Shown here piece after piece: positions 12,124 through 22,942 of a stretch of 64,000 nt of DNA. The notes under the pieces are model-generated. The model ran no database searches and was not told the origin of the DNA. It saw only the letters and a list, made by a program, of their open reading frames with translations. A program made the translations under genes and the position numbers. The stretch spans positions 2,498,074-2,562,073 of the forward strand of contig NW_019091370.1 in assembly GCF_001949145.1 (NCBI RefSeq), given 5' to 3'. Source of the DNA: Acanthaster planci. Its lineage: Eukaryota > Echinodermata > Asteroidea > Valvatida > Acanthasteridae. The first letter of the stretch is position 1. The number at the start of each line of letters is the position of its first letter.

Positions 12124-15100
12124 CTGCAGTGGAAAGAGGAAGCAGGGAGGAGAACATTTATATGATTAATACTATGAGCCATGGTGAATGCAACGAATCA
12201 AGTGAAACCTGTCAGGACGGAGGCAGTAGGCTGAATACATGTTCAGACTGACGTCATACGTCTCCCACAATCCTTCGAGGTCCGCCACCTTCCAAATGAG
12301 GCCGTGTCCAAAAAATGACAAGAGGCTTTATATGGGCGCAAGTGAGATGCTTAATTTGTAATTATGATAATAAGATATCCCCATTTTCTACCAAAATTAA
12401 CAGCATAACCCCCAGTTTCAATTTCTGGGGAAGGGGGCTGTTTGAACCAACCTGGTTGTGTCCATAGGCCCTACACAGAGCTTGTGCCCATAAACTTCGT
12501 AAAGCTTGCGCCCATGGGCCCTACATAGAGGCTTTGCGCAGTAGCCTCCTTTGTGGATACCCTGAGGAACAAAAGAACTGGCCTGCAAGATTGTAGCCAT
12601 GCAAAACCTCTATAGAGCGAGCTTCCGGCATCTGAAACGCGCATTGTTGTCCGTGGGTTCAGGTACTTCCTCTAAGGGGGCGGTAAGGCTCTGGCCGTGT
12701 CCGAAACGTGCTTCCAGAGCTACGGTTAGGTCTATTGTCTGCGCGTCTCCAACTATTTCCCATGGAGCGAAGACCTAGACCTAGCCCTAGACAAGAGATT
12801 CGGATGCAGCCTCTGATTCGAACACGGTCCATGAAAAGATGGCGCACTCAAAAGGACTATGGGATGTGCAACACGTTGAGCAAAGAAGTGCATTCTCTTA
12901 CTAAAGTGACAGTTTGGTAATCCAACTGCACATGTGCACAGCAAGATCTGACAATTCTTTGGATAAACAACGATAGTTCACCTGAGTATGTGCAGTTGTA
13001 CTTGCAAAACTGTAATTCCAAGGGCATGTTATACAGTATGAAGACAGTAACTTTAAGGCAGATCCATTTGAGGGCTGCCGTACAGACAAACAACCTGCGT
13101 GGCTTTCTCCTAAGTAATAGGTTTTCTGTGTTGCTTAACGCCCCCTTTCGAAGGGGGGGGGTTGATTCTCAGTCTTTGATGCTGTGGACGATTGTGCATC
13201 AATCTCAGCAAGCAGCAAGTCCAACTACCCTAATGTATTAAAATTATTACTTTAAAACATTTACTAAGTTACAAACTTAGAATGGAGCAATACCGACATA
13301 CAAAAAAATGAGAAAATATTTCAACTAACTTGCTCAAGAACGAACCTGTTCGTTTTGCGATATAAACAGTTGATGTACAATTGCACGGTGCGATATGCTG
13401 CTACAAACAGCAAACACAAATTTTGTGCTGAAAATTATGGGATTAAAATGTAACTGCATTTCCTATAGGAGAGGGGTGGTCTTCTCAGCGAGTCGGACAA
13501 ACTGACGAACGCCACAGATATTATCGCCAAAATTTGAAGAAACGTAAATTCTTTATCTTTTCTGCCAGACACCCCGCATCACGAGACCACTGGAGATCGC
13601 CGATTCAATTATCGCGAGAGCTGTCTTTTGCGCCAAAATAGCGTTGCCCGGCGACGGAGCTGGTTTCATCTCAAGGAGCTCATCTGCCATCGAGGCTAGG
13701 CACGTCACAATTCTTCTCATGAAATTCTGAGTAATACGAAATGTCAAGTTAAATGCCGAAGACGATCCCTAACACAAACAGGGCCTAACTAAAAGGTCTA
13801 CCAAATGTAAAATTGACTGAATGTTATTCTACGAATGTCAGTACAAAATAAATTCACCTTCTGCATGAGAATTATTTCTGTAAATAATCCATTGTAGTTA
13901 AAATGTAATTCAAAGTACGGAAACTTTTCCAGACCCGCCAGCAACTGCAACCTTTAATAACCTCCTTTAAGATTACTTTCAATCTTATCAGAGTTCAAAT
14001 TTAATATGTTTTAGTTACTGGTAGTCTGTTTCAGCTGTCTTTGTTCCTGTTCCATAGAGAATAACTGACAAATTTTGCCTGCTTCTCTCAGTACCAATAT
14101 CATGCAATTCTTAAATACACAGCAACGTAATTATGAAGCGGTTTGCTCTTTCTAAGCCAAAGACGATTTACGCCTACCACTGGCATGTAAAACTACAAAC
14201 TATGGCTGGCCGTCAGTACAAATTAACGCAAAGGGTAACTCCATAAAAAGTCTAAAAATTTCACCCAGCTATATCACAGCACCGAACAATAAATATTATA
14301 CCACGAGGTGAAACACGACCCTCTATTGGTCAAATGAACAGTTTGAGGTACAATCTGACATCAACCATTGGTGATATTTTCGTAAGCTTGGCCACCCAGA
14401 CGAAAAGCAGACAATTTGAAAGGGGTCTATGTATTCCCCCTTAACATTCCCACTGTAAAGTCGTTCCTTGATGGATTCAAACTACTTCAACAAACAACCA
14501 AATTTATAGAACAATTCTTTACAAAAAGCTGAGATGTCCTGTTATCCAGTTGATCCAGCAACACGAGAAAAGAAATACAGTCAAATAACATATTGGAGGA
14601 AAGAGACTATAAAGAAAACGATGATAATACACAACCAATTCAGTCAATAAAAATTTGCACACATTATTGTCAATCAGATACATTCCGCCCTTTCCCATCA
14701 GCGCTTTTAATATTTCTGAGGAATATCGGAAAATAATTGCAAAAAAGCAACGAGCAACAAATCCACGGTTTTCCACCTCAGGCCTGATGATAACTCGTCA
14801 CTGTTGTGTTCAATTTTTAGTGCAAAGGAGTCTCAGGCTACAGATTTGAGATGGATTTGGCATTCGATTGAAGTGAATACTCTGCTGTCATTATCACATG
14901 AATTGATGCAATCACTACACGCCAGTAATATCCAGGTCTGCAAACGATCTAGAGCTCTCGTGCCATTGATTTCTAGCCCCCTGTGAACGACGTCGAGTCC
15001 GCTCCTGCTGGGAGTTTGCTTTATCCTTGTCACGAATCACGCCACGCATAAGCTGTGCGATGTACCAGCTTGAAGCATTTAAGTTCAAAGTCAAAATGTG

Positions 15101-17044
15101 CCCAAAATTCGGGACAGGTCACCTACAAATTGCCAAACAAAAACAAACATACCTTGTTAGCTCAAACGATTACGGACCAAGTAAAAATATAAAGCTAACC
15201 GTCTTTCCTTTTTTAATTTCAATTTCAAGATGGCCGCCATTAAAAAAAATTCCAACAACCATTAATGCTGCCACTGTTCAAAGTAAGTAAGTTGAACGAG
15301 ACATGTTAGACGAGAGAATGTAACATATTTGAAGTAGTTCGCAACTCTTTTGGATCGGTCGACATTTTTTCACCCCAATTTTCCCTGTGGTAAATGTAAA
15401 AAATTAAATCCAGGCGGTTGCCAGAAACGAAGCGGGTGAGGACGCTAAACATAATATTTTTTTGCTTCTTCTTATTCTTTAGCATTCTTTCCAGAACGCT
15501 ATTCGATGGTTGTTTTGTGGATTTTTTTTATACACCGAAAGAGCAGCTTCTGTGAAATCCACAATGCAGGGCCAAAGCAATTCTGTATTTACAGATTTCC
15601 AGGGCCCAAGGAATGTCATGTGTAAATATCTGGAACGGATTATATGCTAAATGTCAACCGTTGTTTGGGCTGATAGTCTTATTGCAAAACGGCGTTGGCA
15701 CTTTAACATATACGAGGGACTACATAATTATGACCAGCGGGTACAATAATATGAGAATAACAGCTGTCGTTGTGCGCACAAAACTGGGCTGTCATTTATA
15801 TCAAGAGCATTCGACTTCTTGACGACAAACGATTAAAATTCTGAATACAGTATTACTTATGTTGAAAGTACTGAATTTCAAAGCACACTTCATTCAAGTG
15901 TGGTCGGTCGCTCTTTGAAATATAACGGGCAAAGTGAAAGAATGATTTGCTTACCTTTTTAGCTGCTTGGGTTACATATCTCAAAGGATTAATGGATAAA
16001 GAAATAAAGACTTGTCCATATTTTTTTTAATGAAGTACCGAACGGAGCAAAGCCACTGTAGTTTCTCTGTTTTTTTCTTTAAAAACACGATTAGATTACA
16101 TTCTCTGTGTATATGATGATTTTTAAAAAATATCTATACATGTAAATGTAAAAGAGTTCGAAATCCGGTCTAAAGAGAAATCCCACGTCAAAAGAATTTC
16201 CAAAAATTTAAAAACGAAAAGGGTTCTCCGAGAGCTCTTTCTAGATCAAAAGCTTGGCCAAATTAATTGCAGCATTTCAGTGTTTTCTAAATATTTTTTC
16301 TTCGCCAGGCTGAAACAAATGTTTATAATTTTATTAAAAGCGGAATGTTATTAACACTACATTTATCGACAGGTCCAATCCCAGAAGGACGCGAATTCTA
16401 AGTAATTGAGCGTAAAGTGCATTGCCCAAATGCATACATAATTCTACTTCAAACAACATACCCTACCATCCTTCAAGAAGGCTGTCTGTGGTAACACTGT
16501 TCTTCCTTTCTTTTGTCACTATGCAAGGAAAATGAACTCCAGAAAGAATATTCCAAGGAAAGTGTTAAAATCCACTTTAAATCTTTCAATTGCAAATTTA
16601 AATATTGGGAGCGAACCTTGACAAGCGCCCCGGGATCTGCCGCGTTAAGCAAAAATATCAGAGAATGTCATCCCACATTAGCAGCAGTTCGTAGTATTGA
16701 TTTTAGCGAGATATTCAGTCGCGGACGCAGTCTGTGTTAGCGTACAGCAACTACTCTAGCGTAGGTTAATAATTACAAGAAGACCGTTTACTGTATGCTC
16801 TACCGTCCAAGGTGAATGGCATACCCGTGTATTACCCGAGGGTGTTACAGCACATCATAAAGCCACACCGCGCTGCACTAAAGACATGCCAGTTGGAAAT
16901 TGGCGATTGCCCTGTGCAGCGATAGCACTATTGCTTTATCACTTGTCGGCTTCTCAGTTCGGAGAAGCAGATGTCGACTAGGCGTAATTCTTAATGACAG
17001 ACCCGTGAGAGATTTATTTTGCTCGAGATAGCTACACCACTCAC
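12124..17044 (-). other. CA8 intron 1 (4.9 kb)
   Basis: Bounded by GTGAGT at 17044 and CTGCAG at 12124. It is AT-rich with no supported exon. It contains a partial tandem duplication of about 50 bp at 12462-12541 (two CCATRGGCCCTACA... units) and a YY1-like word (AAGATGGCCGCC) near 15230. Confidence 0.75.
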
Positions 17045-17114
17045 CGTCGTTGATGTATCTCCATTCAATCCCGTCGGCCATGATGGTTTTCTCCACGACT
17101 GACATATTATGCAT
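17045..17114 (-). CDS. CA8: CA8 (carbonic anhydrase-related protein VIII), first coding exon
   Basis: CA8 is a cytosolic, catalytically inactive alpha-carbonic-anhydrase fold protein; in vertebrates it binds the inositol trisphosphate receptor and lowers its affinity for IP3. This exon gives 23 codons plus one base (MHNMSVVEKTIMADG..., ending at IND|G) and stops at a strong GTGAGT donor (phase 1). The next exon resumes in frame at 11929-12123. Three in-frame ATGs are near each other (17112-17114, 17103-17105 and the MADG methionine). The first two both have A at -3, and I took the outermost; the second gives a protein starting MSVVEKT. Human CA8 also starts with a short acidic lead, so the modest similarity here is expected. 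The frame stays open upstream to about 17288, but that part has no recognisable similarity. Assignment rests mainly on the two downstream exons. Confidence 0.75.
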
Positions 17115-17123
17115 TTTGAAGGT

Positions 17124-17149
17124 GTTGCTAGGTTGGTTGCTATGGAGAA
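17124..17149. promoter_or_regulatory. Paired X-box-like half sites at CA8 5' end
   Basis: GTTGCTA (17124-17130) is followed by GTTGCTATGGAGAA (17136-17149), two RFX half-site-like words in the same orientation 10-40 bp upstream of the CA8 ATG. The second matches the left half of an X-box well but its right half is degenerate. Together with the full site at 17384 this makes three X-box-like words within 275 bp. Confidence 0.4.
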
Positions 17150-17383
17150 GGTTTTTTTCTTGTTTGCGTAACGAGCACTGCTTGCACAGAGGATGGAGGC
17201 AATGGGAGCGGTGTGATTTGTTTCCGTGGAGAGCGGTCGATATGCTTCGCGTTGGCGGGCGGAGCTCGTGCACACAGTGTACCAGCAAAGCGTGTACACG
17301 TGTCCTCGGAGGTTCTCGAACGATAGAATGAAAATAAATGAGGAGGTTGTTGGCTACGGGCAGGCAACCGCATCTCTCACGAG

Positions 17384-17397
17384 GTTGTCATGGCAAC
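17384..17397. promoter_or_regulatory. RFX X-box, 270 bp upstream of CA8 start
   Basis: The sequence is GTTGTCATGGCAAC, a near-perfect 14-bp palindromic X-box (family consensus GTTGCCATGGCAAC or GTTRCCATRGNAAC). It lies about 270 bp upstream of the CA8 start codon, inside a CpG-containing, AT-poor stretch that probably holds the promoter. Known biology: RFX transcription factors bind X-boxes, typically in promoters of cilium-related genes. That it regulates CA8 here is inference. Confidence 0.6.
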
Positions 17398-19019
17398 AAG
17401 AACGGTCCGCTCGCACGCTGGACGGTTCTTGGGGGGTGGGAAATCTGTGCAGAGCCCAGAATGAGCTGAAACCTGGACGATTCCCGTTGCATGGCTGCGT
17501 GTTTGATAGACTGAGCGTCTAGAGACTGCGATAGAGGGCACTGGACTCTCAATGCCCGGCCGTGAGACGTTAGCTTCGTTCAACGACGCACGGTACCCGC
17601 AGATAAACACAAGATAAAGAGAGTATCGATTTTCAGCTCTGATATTCTGAACTAAACCCTAACAAATGAATACGCACGCGTGGAGAGAGCGACCCTTGCT
17701 CTTTTTTTATCAGACAGAACAAGAAGCAGCAGTATCATTTGTGAAAAGGGACGTTCATTTTTAAAGGCTGAGGCTTCTATATCTATTGTGAATGTTATGG
17801 TTCTCTTCCTTAGGTTTGTTTTTATTGCATTATCTGAAATTGCGGAGACATAATATTTTCCACGGTTTCTGCCTTGTCACCTTTGTGCACGGGAAAAAAT
17901 TGAAAGGGATGTTCTGAAAATCCCGAATTCGAAAATTCGTACAGTATTTTCCACTGGTCCCTTACAAATCCCATGTATTCATACTAGGATATTTTGGAGG
18001 TTGGTACAAGGCTAAGGGTGTGACTTGGGAATTTGATTAATGTTCAGTAGGCCTTTGCCACCGGTGTCACGCAGCCCGCACGTAGACAGCGCTGGGGCCT
18101 CATTGTTTGTGTTGACGCATTGAGCTGCTGTGACCTATGAACAAGCTAGTTCGAAGCTTTCCCATGCAAGATTAAGAAATCAGAGTGACGAACGCAGAAA
18201 CGTTTGAATGAACGAACGCACGAATGTTGATATTTGAATCATTTATAACGCACCTCGGTGATTTCAAACTGGCCTTTAAATATGTTGTAGGCCCTGTGCC
18301 CGTTGGATAATGTGGCACTGGGTATGGCACTTTTATTTGGTGTTCTGTTGAAGATTTTTGGGTTGTCCACGAACCTAGCATGCACTTTGGGAACGGGTCT
18401 AAAAACGGCATGTTTGGGCGACCGAAGAAATAAATTAACAAGCTATACACAACAAGTCGTCGACTTACAAACAAGATTGCCGGTTAAGCCAAAGACCGCA
18501 CGATTTTAGCCCAAGATAATTGGGTGAGCCGAAAAGCGAACGTCTCCCACCCACACAGGTTTAAAATCCTATTTACCTATTATAAGAAATGCAGAAACTG
18601 ACATGAATATAACTTGGCGCCCAGAAGCAAAGTAAAGAAAGTGCGCCAAAATGCTGCACTGCCAATTCTTGCAGCCTACAACACATGAACATACATATAA
18701 GTTATGCATCAGCGTTAAGTAGATTGTAAATGTGCAGCTTTATACATTACAACTTATTCATGTATACAATTTGTACATTGACAAGGAGAATTTGTACATA
18801 TACATTGCACTTGTGATACCTCTGTCTTGATTACATTGCCTGGCCGACACAAATGCATGCCACCCCCACGGTGGGCATCGGACATCAGTGATATCACATC
18901 ATGATACCATAGACTAGTCCCCACCCCATAGTCGAAATCATAATTCAGTGACCGCTTACCAGGCTATTTATTAGTAACTCTGCTAAACTTCCACATTGTA
19001 TGGAAACAGCGAACTGTAG

Positions 19020-19064
19020 TATGGTGTACTATTTTATGGTGTACTATTTTATGGTGTACTATTT
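19020..19064. repeat. 15-bp tandem repeat, 3 copies
   Basis: The unit TATGGTGTACTATTT is repeated three times without change. Confidence 0.9.
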
Positions 19065-19100
19065 ACGACACACATTTCTCTCTCTCTAGCCTCCCTCTAG

Positions 19101-19435
19101 GCAACGCAAGTACACGACGCGACGGCACGACGGCTCCCTTGCGTCGTGCCGTCGGGTGGCACCGTCACCTTCTTGCCGCTACGTTTGTACACACACGACA
19201 CGTCGCGTCATGCCGTCGCCCGTCGCGTCGTACTGTCTTAGGTCCTTTCATTGTTGCATTTTTTTCTACCTAAACGTCACCCTTCCGTCGGCCGTCGCGT
19301 CGCACCGTCGTGCATTGTGCCGTATATCGTTTTGTGCGTCGCATCGTGTATTACGTCGCCTCAAGCACGACGCGATGCATAACACGACGCATGACGTGAC
19401 GCGTCGTATGCTGTCGCCCTGTGCGTCATGGTGTT
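19101..19435. repeat. CGTCG/CGACG-rich cryptic simple-repeat block with a perfect hairpin
   Basis: About 330 bp dominated by CGTCG, CGACG, CGTCGTG and GACGCG words on both strands, in an otherwise AT-rich region. At 19120-19132 and 19142-19154 the 13-bp arms CGACGGCACGACG and CGTCGTGCCGTCG are perfectly inverted with a 9-base loop. Open frames here translate to low-complexity, His/Arg-rich text and are not credible genes. Confidence 0.75.
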
Positions 19436-22400
19436 TATAGAGGGCGCCTTCACTGTTTTCTTTCATTTCCTTCCCCCATGCTTGCATAGTACATGCTATT
19501 CTGCATGCTGCCGCCATAAGCATTTAGAACCTCGAACTGGCAGCTTGTACAATCGCGCCAGCGTAGCTTTTGAAATATTGTCCAATCGTATAGTATAGAT
19601 GGTAGAAGAACTAACGCAGCATGCCCAAAGCTACTAAGCAACATACACGGAAAAAGCAGCCAGATCGAGGCTCTGCATGCCTATGGCGGTAGCGTACAAA
19701 GAGCGAATAGGTAGCAGGTCTTGTTTCTATTGTTCTTTTTTCATGCATTCTTTCTAATTTTGTGTTTTCATTATTAGTGAGTTGTTGAAGAAAAGGTTTT
19801 CTTTTTTGTTTTTGTTTTAATTAAATGTAATTAGAGAGAGCGTTATGACCAACTATCAGCATTGTCTCCAGGAAATACATAACGTCAGCCACAACAATGT
19901 TTTAGCTTTTCCTGCTCTGATTTTGATCTTTCTAATAATTATTTCTAAATCCATTCTAATTGAGATATAATACCTCAGTCATTATTACGTGCTTGCCAAT
20001 GTAACATGCAGATCTGATGAGAAATTATGTGCATGGCCAAACAGAGTTGGAGAAAAAACACCGTCACAATGATACACTATGATGCGTCTGTACAATGTTG
20101 TATTCAGAAACACGGACTCATATTGAAAGTGTGATGCTGATGAAGGTAACGAGGAAGACTGACCTGAGGGAGGACTAAGACGGAATATTCTGAGGGTATT
20201 ATAGAGCAGGCTCGGTGGGAGTACTACTTAGAAATTACCGGGATGGACCACGGAGAAATACCGGTATCTATAAGATTACAAATCTACCACAAATGGGATC
20301 TTTATCAACGGTATTGAAAAGAAATCACTGCCCGGGTAATTAAACTGTGACAAATTCTGGGCTTCCACTTACACGTACTTAGAGAGAACAGTCCTACATT
20401 GCGCGGATTCTCTTTTTGCTCTTTTATGATTTTTTTATAAATAAAACACGACAGAAATTAATCCTAATCGATGAATGGATAAGATAAAAACAAGAAAAAA
20501 TCAACACCAAAGAGCAAATAGTATGTACCTTGTAAGCACGGGGACGGAAATCATCACGCTGCACGTTTTAACAAAAAGAACTATACCAAACATTCCGGTT
20601 ATACCGAATATTTATCTCCGCTATACCGAAGTTTCTGTGCACTTTCAATGTTATTTTTAAATATCTCTCTGTAAAGTACATAAAAAAGAGCGTCAAACAA
20701 TCTATAGAATCTTTCCGCCTGATATGTTGTCATTGTCGACAAAAAAAGAAATGTTAATGTTTTTTCAAAATAAGATTTGTTCACGTACCGCAACCGTTTA
20801 TGGTGCAGCAAAACGTGTGTGGTGGGTGCAGCTGGAAAAGAAATTTTTTTAAGGGGCAAGTAGTGATAAAAGCCGCTAACACGCTTTCGGTAAGCCCAAG
20901 CACATTATCAACTGATAGGCTAGTGAAGAATTTGGATTTTTTTGAAATAAGAATTTGTGTTAAATAAAGGAGTATACCTCGCGCAACAAAATCACCATAT
21001 TCATATCACCCCTTAAGATAATGGAATGGTCCAAACCTAGCAGTATATGATGACATCGTTGCTCCTTTCCAAGCTCCGTGGCGAAGCCTGTTTTCTCAAA
21101 CAAAATCTGCAATTTCTGTCACCTCCATTGTTTCCAACCGCAATGACTTTTATGCCCATAATGCAAGGGTAGTTACCCTATTTGTAAATTGATAAAGTGC
21201 AATTTGCACTGACCGACGACATGGGGATGGTTTTTGACCGATGTGCATGTGACGTGAACGTGTGGTCGTACATGCCAAGTTGCCAAGGTCAAGTGTTTAT
21301 TCGATAAATTCTTAGCGTTTCATTGCTGTCGGAGTAGACACAAACCTGGAAGTACATTTGCCGACCGCTATTCAAAGAAAATAAATCAGGGTCGCATCTG
21401 ACATGATTTTCTAAGGTCAGAACACATTTTCTAAAGAACAAAGGCCAGATGTAACATGGACAAAAAAATATGACACATTTGGACCCCTAATTTCCGGAAT
21501 TAACTGTATACCATCTTTAATTTTGTGGATTAAGCGAATACCCCGCATACGTGGAAGGGACCGCGTATCGCTTGACGTTGACAAACACATTTGGAGAGAC
21601 AAAGTTACTTTCAATCAATAAATCAAGCAACCGGCAATGACTCCCCCATGTTGCTCAAGGCAAAGTTATTTGCCTACCTAGAATTTTATGAGCGTGTGTC
21701 GGTTCCCTACACTCCAAGCTGTAATTTTGCAAAGAGTGCTGTGTCCCTGCAAAAAGAGTGGTAGATGCCAGGAGCAGGCCCAAGGGGTCAGGGGTGGGGT
21801 CAACCCCTTGCTCTTACACATACAAAAATAAATCGAAAAACAAAAAAGAAAGAAACATCAGTTAGAGTAATGATTAGGAAAGATGACATTAATTAAGTAA
21901 TAAAGCTTATATTTGTAGTTCATTGACAATCCTATGGCATTATGTGTCGTCCTAGTCTTTCCGCAACAATCGGACGTAAAACTAATGACGGGCCCGACCC
22001 TCACCCCCAGGAAAATTCCTGTAGGCCTATCTGCCCCTAGAGGGTAATGGATATACTGCTGCATTCACATAGTTTTCTAGAGCAAATATCCATTTTTAGT
22101 GGAATATTGGCCATTAGAAAGCACGGTAGAAAGCACATAAATAATGATATTTCTCTTCATTGTGCATTATAACTAAGCTTGATGTGTTTATTCGTAGGCT
22201 TACGCATGCTGTTTGCTTGCTTTGTTTTGTTATGAATTGTGGTATTAAAAGTAGTTCTCGTATTCCAAAGCAGCTGTAGTGCCTTGGGATTCATTCGGTT
22301 GGGTTAAGTAACAAATGCTTATCCCGTCTGGTTGGGGCATTTGAATCCTATCCAGTAAATTTCTAGAGTCATGTATACTCTGGGCTGATGGAATGTCAAG

Positions 22401-22785
22401 GGAAAGAACTTCATATACAGACCCCGCTTGACACCCTGTGCACAGACCCTATGAGACTGGTCTGGAAATTTTTTTTCTCAGTTAATACCTCAATATTGTA
22501 ACTGCTAATGTCACTTTTAGGACATGTTATTGCTTTAAGATGGCTGAAAGGTCACTGTAGGGAAAACGTAGTGACATCCAAGATGAAATTCTCTCCTCAT
22601 TGATATGTAGCAATATGTACGTGCTGTATGCAAACCTATGCGATTAGCCCATGGTACAAAAAGAGAAATTTGTTGTTGAAATATATGTGCATGATCATTT
22701 CTGCCCCAAAGAGATATTGGCTGTAGAAACCTGTGCGAATGTCCAATACCCAATATCAAACTAACTTTACTGTCATACCACTCAC

Positions 22786-22942
22786 ATTTGTAGGCGGACT
22801 TTCCACCAGGGATGAGCTCACGGATCCTGGGCGCGCAAATATTCTTGATGACCGACAGCCTCATCACCGTGCTCATGGACGGCCGCACCTGCAGTCGTCT
22901 CTTTCGGACCATACCCCGCCGGGGGTGTGCACAAAACGACAT
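22786..22942 (-). other. Possible unassigned first coding exon in a CpG-rich patch
   Basis: Minus-strand ATG at 22940-22942 opens 52 codons (MSFCAHPRRG..., later VIKNICAPRIRELIPGGKSAY) with mostly G/C-ending codons, stopping at a perfect GTGAGT donor (phase 1). I recognise no family. The phase would fit CA8 exon 2, so an alternative CA8 first exon is possible. The plus strand of the same DNA also looks exon-like: an acceptor-like CCACCAG at about 22809 and a GTAAGA donor at about 23082. Only one reading, or neither, can be real; a CpG-rich promoter without coding is equally likely. Confidence 0.25.
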
